In this document: positions 36,185 to 44,964 of the stretch, one piece after another
Numbering within the stretch: the stretch's first letter is position 1
Layout of the letters: every line of letters starts with the position of its first letter
Assembly (NCBI GenBank): GCA_910584055.1
Contig: CAJTZS010000019.1
Span: 1 to 64,000, forward strand
Source of the DNA: an uncultured Muribaculaceae bacterium
Lineage (GTDB): Bacteria > Bacteroidota > Bacteroidia > Bacteroidales > Muribaculaceae
Reading direction: 5' to 3'
Length of the DNA: 64,000 bases
Notes under the pieces: generated by a model
Seen by the model: only the letters and a program-made list of their open reading frames with translations
What the model was told of the DNA's origin: nothing
Database searches by the model: none
Program-made: the position numbers and the translations under genes

Positions 36185-36375
36185 AAGTTGTTTAGACTAA
36201 TTTACGAATGTTAAAAACGAAATTATATTTATTCTTTTATTAACCCTTGCGGTCTATTTTGGCATCTTTCTTCCCTCTCATCGCCGCCAACCGAAAGGTT
36301 GCCGTCTCTTCGATGAAAGAAACCTGCTCAAAATATGCCTGCAATTGTTAATAAAAAATTAGTCTAAACAACTTC
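36184..36375. mobile_element. 192-bp MITE-like element with 20-bp TIRs
   Basis: Perfect terminal inverted repeats GAAGTTGTTTAGACTAATTT (36184-36203) and its complement (36356-36375) bound a 152-bp non-coding interior. The interior has an internal hairpin (CAACC...GGTTG, about 36288). It starts in the last base of the aguB stop codon. No ORF inside. A small non-autonomous element, or a structured transcript end, are both possible. Confidence 0.65.
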
Positions 36376-36404
36376 ATAATGAAGTTTTTATAAACCACTT
36401 AAAT

Positions 36405-36445
36405 GCAATATTGGCCGGCGTGAGAGTCATGCCGGCCAATACTGC
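36405..36445. terminator. 15-bp hairpin after the element
   Basis: GCAATATTGGCCGGC (36405-36419) pairs almost perfectly with GCCGGCCAATACTGC (36431-36445) across an 11-nt loop. It lies between aguB and the minus-strand Spy-like gene, so it can end both transcripts. Confidence 0.65.
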
Positions 36446-36502
36446 ACTTGTTTAAAACAATTGTTCAACTAATAACCTAACCTTTTAACCTATGAAGCTT
36501 TT

Positions 36503-37036
36503 TTACTTGTTTGCTGATTGCATTTGACGGGGGGCTTTCCCTTGCCGTCCGCTTTTGCCATCTTTATTAAACTTACCGCCTTTACCGTGTTTCATTGCAA
36601 AAGCTTTCTTGCCGCCATGGTGAGAACCGCTGTTCACATAGAAATTCTTGAGGTATACCGTCATCTGGTCAGATGTAAGAATCTCGCCAAGATCGTTGAT
36701 ATATTTTCCACGGAGTTCTTTCCTTGCCTGACGTGGATTGTAAGAAGAATCCTTTTTATCTTTTGCAGTTTTCGCCTTGGCTTTTAATTCCTGACGTGAA
36801 ACCTTTACTGCGTTATCCAGCGCTTCGATCTTACTCTTCTGTTCAGTTGTCAGCTGAATGCCTTCGAACAGGTTTGCCTTGCGACATTCTTTGTTTTTAA
36901 CCTTGCAGCACTCCTGTTTGTTTGCAACGCATTCTGTGTTTGCAGCGCAAGGTTTGTCACATTTTTTCTGTGCGGATGCTGATACAGATACTGCGGCAAT
37001 TGAGAGGAATGCCAGACCTAATATTGCTTTTTTCAT
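36503..37036 (-). CDS. Spy/CpxP-like periplasmic protein with Cys-rich start and basic tail
   Basis: 177 residues with a signal peptide (SVSASAQKK). After it come CDKPCAANTECVANKQECCKVK (six Cys, broken across this stretch), then a helical LTTEQKSKIEALDNAV region with the LTxxQ motif of Spy/CpxP proteins, then a Lys/His/Gly-rich tail (GSHHGGKKAFAMKHGKGGK). Family members are periplasmic chaperones or stress sensors. The Cys and His richness suggests metal binding, which is inference. Confidence 0.65.
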   Translation of the reverse strand: MKKAILGLAFLSIAAVSVSASAQKKCDKPCAANTECVANKQECCKVKNKECRKANLFEGIQLTTEQKSKIEALDNAVKVSRQELKAKAKTAKDKKDSSYNPRQARKELRGKYINDLGEILTSDQMTVYLKNFYVNSGSHHGGKKAFAMKHGKGGKFNKDGKSGRQGKAPRQMQSANK

Positions 37037-37208
37037 TTTTTGTCTTCTTTTCTGTTAAACTTTCAATTTTTATTTGGAAATCACTCCTGATGATTATCCG
37101 TTCCAATTGGATTTCAGTTATAAGACAGATGAAAAAACTTTAGGTTTAAACCCAAGAACCACTTTAACGATTATTAATTAAACTGTTAAGGAATGTGATT
37201 TTGTTCGG

Positions 37209-38282
37209 CTAATAATCGTCCATGTTGAGGCGGTGGAGGATGTCCATGTGGAGGTAGTTGTCGCGTTTCGGTGGTTTGGTGCCGCGTATCACGCACTCTG
37301 CGAATGTGGTCAACGCAAGCTGTGACTGACTCGATATGTGTCGAGTCACAAGGAATTCGATGTGTCCGCTGCGCAGGCTTGCAAGATTTGGTTCAATATC
37401 GTCAAAACCTACTACAACCCGTTCGGGATCCGGATTCTCCCTAAGATATTCGTCAATAAGGAATATGCGGGAGTTGATCATTATTATGTGTTTAACTTCC
37501 GGATGCCCTTGACAGAACTCTTTCAAAGTGATGTATGTTTGTCTTGGGTTTGCCGGATTTATAAACACTGTGTGAATCTTACAGTCCGGAAACTTCATAT
37601 TTATATAGTCGAGGAATCCCTGCCGGCGTTTGGCATTCGGGTCCGCTTTGTGGTTGGTGTCACGGATAAGCCGCACGAGAAGCAGTTGTTCGGGATTGAA
37701 GTGGTTCGTAAGCAGGAATGCACCGAGTCGGCCGCTCTTGTATGGATTCATGCCGTAATAAACCGTATAATTCAGCTCATCGAATTTATCATCTACGAAG
37801 GCAAACGGAATCTCTGCCTCATCAAGTCTGGCGGCAAACCTACATGTATCTTCCTTGAAGACTGTGCCCATGATAACTCCATGTGGCTTGGATGCAATGA
37901 TATCATCGCAGCATTTCCGATAGGATTCGGGGTCTGTCTGGTCGAAGAGATGAAAGTTTACTTCAATATTATAGTTATATAATGAGTTTGCACCGGTGAT
38001 AAAGCCTTCATGTATCTTCTCCCAATATTCGCCATGCTCAAATTCCGGAATGAGGCAGGCAAAGGTATATGTTTTCTTTGATGCAAGTATTGAAGCATTG
38101 AGGTTGGGACTATATCCGAGGATTTCGATGGCGCGTCTCACCTTGTCCACCGTGTCCTGCGACACGCGCCCGCGATTATGTATCACACGGTCCACCGTGC
38201 CCCGTGAAACGTTGCATAACCGTGCCACATCAAATATTGTTGCCTGAGTTGTTGCGTTATTTATCTTATTTATCTTAGCCAT
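37209..38282 (-). CDS. LacI-family transcriptional regulator
   Basis: 357 residues. N-terminal HTH and hinge: TIFDVARLCNVSRGTVDRVI, RVSQDTVDKVRRAIEILGYSPN. The C-terminal periplasmic-binding-protein-type effector domain covers about residues 70-340. It would bind a sugar and release an operator; two LacI-like palindromes (38383 and 38421) lie upstream. Promoter: minus-strand TAAATTTG at 38325-38332. No sugar operon lies next to it now. Confidence 0.9.
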   Translation of the reverse strand: MAKINKINNATTQATIFDVARLCNVSRGTVDRVIHNRGRVSQDTVDKVRRAIEILGYSPNLNASILASKKTYTFACLIPEFEHGEYWEKIHEGFITGANSLYNYNIEVNFHLFDQTDPESYRKCCDDIIASKPHGVIMGTVFKEDTCRFAARLDEAEIPFAFVDDKFDELNYTVYYGMNPYKSGRLGAFLLTNHFNPEQLLLVRLIRDTNHKADPNAKRRQGFLDYINMKFPDCKIHTVFINPANPRQTYITLKEFCQGHPEVKHIIMINSRIFLIDEYLRENPDPERVVVGFDDIEPNLASLRSGHIEFLVTRHISSQSQLALTTFAECVIRGTKPPKRDNYLHMDILHRLNMDDY

Positions 38283-38340
38283 GGAATATTGTAGGATTAT
38301 GAGCCGTTTCTATAAAAATTTTCACAAATTTATCATTTTT

Positions 38341-38372
38341 TTTGGAAATATAAAAAACTTCTAATATATTTG
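38341..38372 (+). promoter_or_regulatory. Consensus plus-strand promoter without a downstream gene
   Basis: TTTG at 38341-38344 and TATATTTG at 38365-38372 with a 20-nt spacer fit the Bacteroidetes -33/-7 consensus. Transcription would start near 38379 and run rightward, where no plus-strand gene exists before the minus-strand MFS gene. Confidence 0.55.
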
Positions 38373-38382
38373 CAGTGTGAAT

Positions 38383-38394
38383 GTGCACGTGCAC
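38383..38394. promoter_or_regulatory. LacI-type operator palindrome 1
   Basis: GTGCACGTGCAC, a perfect 12-bp palindrome with the central CG typical of LacI-family operators, 10 nt after the -7 box of the orphan promoter. Confidence 0.5.
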
Positions 38395-38420
38395 GCTAAG
38401 ATATAAGGCATAACGAGCCT

Positions 38421-38432
38421 ATAAACGTTTAT
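38421..38432. promoter_or_regulatory. LacI-type operator palindrome 2
   Basis: ATAAACGTTTAT, a perfect 12-bp palindrome with central CG, 26 nt after operator 1. The spacing would allow repressor binding to both. Confidence 0.45.
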
Positions 38433-38463
38433 CTAATTTTACTTTTAATCCATAATTGAGCAG

Positions 38464-38531
38464 GTTTGTCGTTAACAGGATGGGTTAACAAACATGAGTT
38501 CCGGGTCGATCCCGGAACTCATACGACAAAC
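38464..38531. terminator. Three-way-junction-like hairpin at the end of the MFS gene
   Basis: Outer stem GTTTGTCGT/ACGACAAAC (38464-38472, 38523-38531) encloses GTTAAC-loop-GTTAAC (38471-38489) and a 12-bp hairpin ATGAGTTCCGGG/CCCGGAACTCAT (38494-38522). It begins 15 nt past the MFS stop and may terminate it; it would also be the 3' end of any transcript from the orphan promoter. Confidence 0.5.
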
Positions 38532-38546
38532 AGCAGTGACCTCTTA

Positions 38547-39806
38547 TTATTTCTTTATCATGTTGGGATCGGGGGAGAGGGATTTCGTGGCATAGGCGAA
38601 AGCGAGGGTTATGACAGCCAGTGTTACAAATGCAATTGCGGTGGAATGCATTATATTGCCGAGTCCCACCAAAGGTGCGACTATCGCGCCGAATACGTAG
38701 CCGGTTAGTCCGAGTAATGCAGAGGCTCCTCCGGCATTCGCTCTCCCTTCGTTCATGGCTAAAGTGTTGCCTACGGTAAAAATCATTCCAAGTGAGAAAA
38801 CGATGGGAAGCATCGTGAGTTCATATGCCCAGAAGTCGTTCAGCAGGAACAGGACTCCGAACTGGACGGACGTTGCAAGCAAGAGTGTCCAGCCTCCCAA
38901 GAATGCAGCTTGCTTGAGAATTTTGAATTTCAGCGCCATCATCGCTCCGAATGCCACGAACAGCGCGTTGAATCCCATGAACAGTCCGAAGTGGACTTCC
39001 GACCATCCAAAATGATCCTGCATGATGAAAGGCGCTGAAGAGCAATATGCAAACAAAAGTCCGAGTGCAGACCCTTTTAGAAAGGCATGGGTCATAAATC
39101 TTCTGTTTTTTATCAACAGAGGGTATTCTTTAAACGCATCTATAAGTTTCCCTTTAAACCGGTTTTCCGGTTTGAGCGATTCTTTCAAGGGGATTCCTAT
39201 GCATATAAGAAGGGCGGCAAAGCCGGCGAGTACATAGAAAATCCCTTTCCATCCGTCGGCAACGGCAAGCAGGCCGCCTAATACAGGTGCGGACGCTGGC
39301 GCAAACCCGTTGATAGCTCCGATAAGCGCCATCATTTTTGCTAACGGCCGGCCACTGTAAATGTCAGCAGGGATTGTTCGAGCAAGAAAGTATCCGCCTG
39401 ATGCTCCTATACCCTGTACAAGCCGACATCCGAGAAAAAAATGAATAGAGGGGGAGAACACGCTGACAACAGCGCTTACGATGAAGATTGACAATGTTAT
39501 GATAAGCACGGGCTTACGCCCGTATTTGTCGCTGACGGGTCCCATGATCAGCTGCCCGATTCCGAGGCCGATCATCCCCATGGTGAGTCCAAGCTGGACA
39601 ACGGAAACCGAACAGCTGAAATACCTGGTCATTTCCGGCAGCGTAGGCAGGTACATGTCGTTGACAAATGAGCCGAACGCACTTAACCCGACAAGATACG
39701 CCACTAAAAACATGTAATAATGTTTTCCGTTGGGATACGTGTGCGGGCTGTTGATTTCAGAGGATTGTTGCGCTTGAGGAGACGTGTTGGTAGATATGCT
39801 TTTCAT
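38547..39806 (-). CDS. Bcr/CflA-type multidrug efflux MFS transporter
   Basis: 419 residues, twelve TM helices. The loop motif GPVSDKYGRKPVLIITLSIF and FFLGCRLVQGIGASGGYFLARTI (motif C-like) and NDMYLPTLPEMTRYF at TM1 are typical of the Bcr/CflA drug:H+ antiporters (DHA1). It expels hydrophobic drugs; substrate unknown. Its promoter region contains the first 185-bp element. Confidence 0.88.
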   Translation of the reverse strand: MKSISTNTSPQAQQSSEINSPHTYPNGKHYYMFLVAYLVGLSAFGSFVNDMYLPTLPEMTRYFSCSVSVVQLGLTMGMIGLGIGQLIMGPVSDKYGRKPVLIITLSIFIVSAVVSVFSPSIHFFLGCRLVQGIGASGGYFLARTIPADIYSGRPLAKMMALIGAINGFAPASAPVLGGLLAVADGWKGIFYVLAGFAALLICIGIPLKESLKPENRFKGKLIDAFKEYPLLIKNRRFMTHAFLKGSALGLLFAYCSSAPFIMQDHFGWSEVHFGLFMGFNALFVAFGAMMALKFKILKQAAFLGGWTLLLATSVQFGVLFLLNDFWAYELTMLPIVFSLGMIFTVGNTLAMNEGRANAGGASALLGLTGYVFGAIVAPLVGLGNIMHSTAIAFVTLAVITLAFAYATKSLSPDPNMIKK

Positions 39807-39820
39807 ATTACTTTTCTTTT

Positions 39821-40005
39821 AAGTAGGTAAGAAAAATTAAACGATATATGTAGGTGATGAAATCTTGCCCAATAAAACTTGTTCTTTTTGGCTGTTTTTA
39901 CCTTGTAATTCAGTCGCATATGCCTATATGCTCCATCATTACGCGGCAAAAACATCTCAAAAATAGCTGCGTTTTATTTGTGCATTAATTTTTTCTTACC
40001 TACTT
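39821..40005. mobile_element. 185-bp MITE-like element, copy 1
   Basis: Terminal inverted repeat AAGTAGGTAAGAAAAATTAA (39821-39840) and its complement (to 40005, with one extra T). About 97% identical to 50783-50966. Interior without ORF, containing GCATATGCCTATATGC hairpin and the phrase TTTTTGGCTGTTTTTACC. It lies between the divergent MFS and lysC genes. Confidence 0.8.
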
Positions 40006-40118
40006 AAGTTATAACAAATCTTTAGTAAATATGGGTTGGTTTTCACTTTTTTTGCTGTTTTTGATACGATTTAATCCGAATATATAGTGCTGATGTTGTG
40101 TATTTAAACGATAAATAT

Positions 40119-40126
40119 TAATTTTG
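40119..40126 (+). promoter_or_regulatory. -7 element of the lysC promoter
   Basis: TAATTTTG at 40119-40126 matches TAnnTTTG, 33 nt before the chosen lysC start. No lysine-riboswitch-like structure is seen in the leader. Confidence 0.5.
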
Positions 40127-40159
40127 CGCTTCTTCTACAGGTTTTCTAAAAGGTATATA

Positions 40160-41473
40160 ATGAAGGTTATGAAATTCGGGGGGACCTCAGTCGGTTCTCC
40201 ACAAAGGATAAAGAATGTTGCATCGCTGATAAGCGGGAAAGGTAAGAACTTGGTTGTATTGTCTGCAATGAGCGGCACCACAAATTCTCTGATAGAGATA
40301 TCGGATGCTGTGAAGGCAGATGACCCGCAACTTGCCTGCAAACTTATATCGTCGCTTGAGGAGAGATATGGAGGAGTGATCGATGAGCTGCTTTGTACTC
40401 AGGAATCTCGTGAACGGACACGCACTGTTGTGGCTGATTTTTTCAATGACATCCGTCATACCATCTCTTCACCCGAATCCCCGCTGCTTGAAAAGGAGAT
40501 TGTGGCGAGAGGGGAGATGATATCAACCAATCTCTTGCATGCCTATCTTCACGAATGCGGCGTGAATTCGGTTTTATTGCCGGCCCTCGATTTTATGCGT
40601 ACTGATGAACACGGAGAGCCGGATCTTCCATTTATATCAAAACATCTTAATCAATTGCTTGATGAGAATCGGGAGGCGGATCTTTACATTACTCAGGGAT
40701 TCATCTGTCTTGACCATGAAGGAAATATCCATAATCTTGAACGGGGCGGGAGCGATTACACGGCATCGCTTATAGGGGCTGCCATAAATGCCGAAGAGAT
40801 TGAGATATGGACAGATATCGACGGTATGCACAACAATGACCCCCGATTTGTGGAAGGCACTAAACCGGTGAGGAACCTTCATTTCGAGGAAGCTGCCGAG
40901 CTGGCATATTTCGGGGCGAAGATCCTTCATCCGACGTGCATACTTCCCGCCAAGATCAACAATATTCCGGTGCGGTTGTTGAATACAATGGAGCCGGATG
41001 CTCCGGGCACGTTGATTGACAATAATCTCCAAGGGGCCTGCATCAAAGCTGTGGCGGCGAAAGACAATATCACGGCAATAAAGATAAAGTCGGGGAGGAT
41101 GCTGCTGGCTTACGGCTTCTTGAAGAAGGTGTTTGAAATTTTTGAAAAATATGAGACTGCCATCGATATGATAACAACATCTGAGGTGGGTGTCTCCGTG
41201 ACAGTGGACAATGAGAGGAATCTCGACCGCATTGTGGAAGAGCTTCACAGATTCGGCACTGTAACCATAGACCGAAACATGGCCATCATATGTGTGGTGG
41301 GTGATCTGGAATGGCAGAACCGGGGATTCGAGGCCAAGGCATTGGATGCATTGCGCGACATACCCGTGAGGATGATTTCATATGGCGGGAGTAACTATAA
41401 TATTTCGTTCCTTATCAAGGCGGAGGACAAGACGCGTGCATTGCGTGCCCTTTCCGCCGAGATTTTTGCATAA
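40160..41473 (+). CDS. lysC: Aspartate kinase
   Basis: 438 residues from ATG 40160 (MKVMKFGGTSVGSPQRI). First step of the aspartate pathway to lysine, threonine and methionine. Kinase domain: FGGTSVGS, ARGEMIST, GFICLDHEGNIHNLERGGSDYTASLIGAAI and the EEAAELAYFGAKILHP segment. Two ACT-like regions follow (about residues 300-430; AAKDNITAIKIKSG, AIICVVGD), so lysine feedback is likely. Monofunctional. lysA follows after 14 nt. Confidence 0.94.
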   Translation: MKVMKFGGTSVGSPQRIKNVASLISGKGKNLVVLSAMSGTTNSLIEISDAVKADDPQLACKLISSLEERYGGVIDELLCTQESRERTRTVVADFFNDIRHTISSPESPLLEKEIVARGEMISTNLLHAYLHECGVNSVLLPALDFMRTDEHGEPDLPFISKHLNQLLDENREADLYITQGFICLDHEGNIHNLERGGSDYTASLIGAAINAEEIEIWTDIDGMHNNDPRFVEGTKPVRNLHFEEAAELAYFGAKILHPTCILPAKINNIPVRLLNTMEPDAPGTLIDNNLQGACIKAVAAKDNITAIKIKSGRMLLAYGFLKKVFEIFEKYETAIDMITTSEVGVSVTVDNERNLDRIVEELHRFGTVTIDRNMAIICVVGDLEWQNRGFEAKALDALRDIPVRMISYGGSNYNISFLIKAEDKTRALRALSAEIFA

Positions 41474-41487
41474 CATTTTTAAGACAG

Positions 41488-42636
41488 ATGATATTCAATT
41501 TACCTTGTATGGAAGGGGTGCGCACCCCGTTCTACTATTACGATATGGAGCTTTTGCGCTCCACACTTGCAGAAATAAAAAAATATGTTGACGGCACATG
41601 TGTGCACGTGCACTATGCAATAAAGGCGAACGGTAATCCTGAGATATTGAGAGTGATTGCCGAGGCCGGTTTCGGGGCGGATTGTGTGAGCGGTGCTGAA
41701 ATAGAGGCCGCCTTGGCTGCCGGTTTTGGGAATGCTTCGATTTTCTATGCCGGTGTCGGTAAGACTGATGAAGAGATTTTGTTGGGTATAGAAAAGGGGA
41801 TAGGTTGCTTTAATGTTGAGTCAATCGAGGAACTGGAGGTGATTTCAGAACTCGCCGAGGAGGCCGGAAGAAAAGTGCCAGTCGCTTTGAGGGTGAACCC
41901 CAATATAGATGCACATACTCATGAGTATATCACTACCGGTCTTGAGGAAAATAAGTTCGGTATCGACATGCGGTGTCTTGACAGGGCGGTTGATATGGCG
42001 CTATCATCGAAATGGATAGAACTGAAAGGGCTGCATTTCCACATCGGATCCCAGATAACTATTACAGAACCGTTTGCCATACTCTGTGAGCGGATTAATA
42101 AGATCACAGAGAATTATCGGGCAAAAGGTGTGGAATTTAAAATATTGAATGTTGGTGGCGGATTAGGTGTCGATTATGATAATCCGGATGCGAATCCTAT
42201 TCCGGATTTTAAGGGGTATTTCGGCACCTTGATCAGGGGAATGCACCTGTTGCCCGGTCAGGAGATACATTGCGAATTGGGTAGGGCTATAGTGGCTCAA
42301 TGCGGTTCGCTGATATCCCGTGTTGTATATGTAAAGGAGGGGATAGGAAGGAAATTCATGATTCTTGATGCCGGGATGAACGATCTCCTGCGTCCTGCGC
42401 TTTATGGAGCGCATCATAAAATCGAGGTTGTGGATCCGAGGGATTCCGATGCAACGGAAGTCTATGATGTTGTCGGGCCGGTTTGTGAATCCTCGGATGT
42501 TTTCGGCAAGGATGAAAAACTTCCCGCCGTGCGCCGCGGAGACCTTGTCGCGCTGCGCTCGGCGGGAGCATACGGTGAGAGCATGGCATCTGAATATAAT
42601 ATGCGTAAACTGCCCGGCTCTTTATTCGTGGGATAA
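41488..42636 (+). CDS. lysA: Diaminopimelate decarboxylase
   Basis: 382 residues; a PLP barrel enzyme that makes lysine from meso-DAP. PLP Lys in VHYAIKANGNPEIL, then GFGADCVSGAEIEAAL, LHFHIGSQIT, LNVGGGLGVDY, ELGRAIVAQCG and the final CESSDVF...GAYGESMASEYN with the acceptor Cys. Coupled with lysC, 14 nt apart, forming a two-gene lysine operon. Confidence 0.94.
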   Translation: MIFNLPCMEGVRTPFYYYDMELLRSTLAEIKKYVDGTCVHVHYAIKANGNPEILRVIAEAGFGADCVSGAEIEAALAAGFGNASIFYAGVGKTDEEILLGIEKGIGCFNVESIEELEVISELAEEAGRKVPVALRVNPNIDAHTHEYITTGLEENKFGIDMRCLDRAVDMALSSKWIELKGLHFHIGSQITITEPFAILCERINKITENYRAKGVEFKILNVGGGLGVDYDNPDANPIPDFKGYFGTLIRGMHLLPGQEIHCELGRAIVAQCGSLISRVVYVKEGIGRKFMILDAGMNDLLRPALYGAHHKIEVVDPRDSDATEVYDVVGPVCESSDVFGKDEKLPAVRRGDLVALRSAGAYGESMASEYNMRKLPGSLFVG

Positions 42637-42675
42637 GAAGTTGTCTTTAAACAAGTTCTTAGATTCTGTTTCCGT

Positions 42676-44094
42676 CTATTCGTCAGGGAGGAACATTGGA
42701 TCCCAAGCCGGAAGCAGGGTGGGCTTCTGTTTGAGGATAGCAAGTATATCGGCGGGTATATATTTCTTGTTGACGACGAGACGGAACATGTATTCATCAA
42801 ACCATTTGTCGGTGAGAATCAGATGACCGCCGTTAGGTCCGCTGCCCCAGCTGTTTTCCACCATCCATTTGGTAGGTTTCCCTTTTTCGTCCAGATCTAC
42901 GGCAACGAGAGTCATGGCATGTGAGGAAGCACTGGCATGGGTGCGGATACGGTCTGCCTTATCCATGCCGAAGTTTACACCCATCAGTGATTCATAATCG
43001 AAATTAGACGTGTCGAGGACACCTCTGTCGCGGTCGAAGAATTTACCTACATCGCAAGAGAAATACATCATTGCGCTGTCTTTTATCGACTCGATGGCCA
43101 TTTTCTTTATGTCTTCAACCGGAAGATTGACGTAAGTCCAGTTTTCCCCGTCGTAAGAATGACGGTCGTAGTCAATTTCATATAATTTATAGTATTCGCG
43201 GGTTGGATCGTTCATAAGCATGACATAGTCGTTTTTGAGGTCATTACCTGCGAATTCTTTATAAAACTCAAGCGGAGTATATTTGCGGGTGTTTATGACG
43301 TTGCCTTTGGAGTCCTTGCGTGTCCATGTAAACTCCGAGGGTGGAGTGCCGAGGGTAAGGGCCAGCATCCTGTATATTTCTCCGAGCATCTCTTCTTTAC
43401 GGGCTGCGAGTGCGGCTGGTTTTGCCTTATCGGCGTGCATTTTGCGAAGTTCGAGTCCGTCTTCACGAAGTTTGAGAGATATAAGGTTGCGCATCTTGGA
43501 TGTGTTGTTGCTACTGAAAGATTCACGCATAATTTCCGCTGGCACCACTCCATATTTCATGATATTATCTGAAAGTCCCGTATATTGGCCCCCATCACTG
43601 AGAGGATGGGAAAATAGCCAGTCAACCATCTTGTCGTCCATCGGCCTGTCCGCGTAATCTATCATTCCCTGTAGGAACAGATTGGCTTTCTCAAGCTGGT
43701 CATAAAAGAAATTATAATTCTGAGACAGTTCCAGCTCTGGAAGATCGTGTTTTGACATCATCTGTGCACGCAACACGTTGAGGCCTGTAAACAGCCAGCA
43801 TCTGCCCGATGATTTCTGATCTGTAATCCCTTTGCTTTTGACGCGATGGGAGAAATGGGTGTCGAAGGCGTTTCCTGCATCCGCATTCAATGCAATCTTG
43901 TCTATGTCGGAATTACCGAGGGCATTTCTCACAGCCTTGGCGGCTGCGTCCTTTGAATAAGAGCTTTTGAGGCGGCTCATCATTTCCGCTGAGATTCCTC
44001 CATTACCGGATTTTTTTGCTGCGAAGGTTTGCGCGGAGGGGAATACAGCCAAACCTAATAGCAGTATTGCAACCGATATTTTACAAATTTTCAT
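42676..44094 (-). CDS. Secreted C1-family peptidase (aminopeptidase C/bleomycin hydrolase type)
   Basis: 472 residues with a signal peptide (AQTFAAKK). Papain-fold triad: Cys in SSGRCWLFTGLNVLRAQM, His in SSHAMTLVAVDLDEKG, Asn in MVENSWGSGPNGGHLIL. Length and arrangement match PepC/bleomycin hydrolase; unlike cytosolic PepC, the signal peptide sends it to the periplasm or outside. Converges with lysA. Role: aminopeptidase trimming of peptides. Confidence 0.88.
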   Translation of the reverse strand: MKICKISVAILLLGLAVFPSAQTFAAKKSGNGGISAEMMSRLKSSYSKDAAAKAVRNALGNSDIDKIALNADAGNAFDTHFSHRVKSKGITDQKSSGRCWLFTGLNVLRAQMMSKHDLPELELSQNYNFFYDQLEKANLFLQGMIDYADRPMDDKMVDWLFSHPLSDGGQYTGLSDNIMKYGVVPAEIMRESFSSNNTSKMRNLISLKLREDGLELRKMHADKAKPAALAARKEEMLGEIYRMLALTLGTPPSEFTWTRKDSKGNVINTRKYTPLEFYKEFAGNDLKNDYVMLMNDPTREYYKLYEIDYDRHSYDGENWTYVNLPVEDIKKMAIESIKDSAMMYFSCDVGKFFDRDRGVLDTSNFDYESLMGVNFGMDKADRIRTHASASSHAMTLVAVDLDEKGKPTKWMVENSWGSGPNGGHLILTDKWFDEYMFRLVVNKKYIPADILAILKQKPTLLPAWDPMFLPDE

Positions 44095-44178
44095 GATGTC
44101 GATTAAATAAGTTATTTAATTATTATTGAGCGTTATGTTTCCAACCACTTACAACTACTGAACAACCACTTGAGTATC

Positions 44179-44253
44179 AATGTAGGGCTGCACCATGGTG
44201 CAGCCGTTAAATAGACCTGTCAGTCCGGATGCTCCGGGGAGCATCCCTACATT
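44179..44253. repeat. 75-bp three-way-junction repeat
   Basis: Outer AATGTAGGG/CCCTACATT (44179-44187, 44245-44253) encloses two hairpins, GGCTGCACCATGGTGCAGCC (44186-44205) and GATGCTCCGGGGAGCATC (44228-44245). No ORF. It fills the divergent gap between the peptidase and transporter genes. Confidence 0.65.
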
Positions 44254-44332
44254 TAAAACTAAACTTTTTACAAATATAAATAAGATATTTGTAATTTTGC
44301 ATAATGAATCTGAAAATCTATCAAGAGAAAGT

Positions 44333-44896
44333 ATGAAGAAGTTTTATTATTCTGTGTTGGCCGGGATGGCGATCGGTATCGCGGCGATATGTAACCTCGC
44401 ATCGGGAGGAATTATAGGGGCCGCTTTGTTTGCATTCGCTCTGTCGGCCATAGTATGCTGTAAATGGACCCTGTTCACAGGTAAAGCCGGTTTCTTCGCC
44501 AATGGAAAAGAATTTACAGAGCTTGCATTGATACTTATCTATAATGCGATAGGAGTGGCTCTCGCAGTGTTGCTGTCAGATTCGTTTATAGCATTAGGTG
44601 ACAATGCCGTCAGGATAGTTGAATTGAGGAAAGCTGCAGGATTAAGGGTGTTTATGCCGTCGGTATTGACAGGACTTATAATGACAGTAAGCGTGAAATG
44701 CGCCAGGGAAGGGCAGTGGTTGCCTCTTGTGCTTGGTATCCCCACATTCGTGATGTGTGGTTTCCCACACTGCGTGGCAGATATCGCCTATTATTGTGTC
44801 GCGATGGACTTCCCCTGGGCGGTATGGCTGATGTCGGTTGCCGGCAACCTCCTCGGCTGCAACCTTCCCACCATCTTCCGCTCCTTCAGAAAATAG
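44333..44896 (+). CDS. Short formate/nitrite-transporter-family membrane protein
   Basis: 187 residues from ATG 44333 (MKKFYYSVLAGMAIGIA); an upstream in-frame ATG lies in the repeat. FNT features: GIAAICNLASGGIIGAALF, LFTGKAGFF, GFPHCVADIAYY (with the pore His) and NLLGCNLPTIF. It lacks the length of FocA/NirC (about 260-280) and has about six short TM helices. Probably a channel for a small anion such as formate or nitrite; substrate not provable. Promoter -7-like TTTGTAATTTTGC at 44288. Confidence 0.75.
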   Translation: MKKFYYSVLAGMAIGIAAICNLASGGIIGAALFAFALSAIVCCKWTLFTGKAGFFANGKEFTELALILIYNAIGVALAVLLSDSFIALGDNAVRIVELRKAAGLRVFMPSVLTGLIMTVSVKCAREGQWLPLVLGIPTFVMCGFPHCVADIAYYCVAMDFPWAVWLMSVAGNLLGCNLPTIFRSFRK

Positions 44897-44903
44897 ACAC
44901 TAC

Positions 44904-44964
44904 TATACTCCACACAAAAAGAGATATATTGATTTTCAACATATCTCTTTTTGTGTGGAGTATA
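44904..44964. terminator. 24-bp inverted repeat covering the tRNA 3' end
   Basis: TATACTCCACACAAAAAGAG... at 44904-44927 is the exact complement of 44941-44964, with a 13-nt loop. The right arm includes the last acceptor-strand bases of tRNA-Ala (44957-44964), so this hairpin duplicates the tRNA end. It probably terminates the tRNA transcript (minus strand) and the FNT gene (plus strand). Confidence 0.75.

Noticed and set aside
38466..38708. Plus-strand frame after the orphan promoter
   Set aside because: Non-ATG start inside the hairpin, and it runs antisense to the MFS gene.
40009..40159. Lysine riboswitch before lysC
   Set aside because: The leader is short and AT-rich with no multi-helix core.
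41601..41614. GTGCACGTGCAC copy inside lysA, equal to LacI operator 1
   Set aside because: It encodes the conserved VHVHYAIKAN segment around the PLP lysine, so coincidence is likely.
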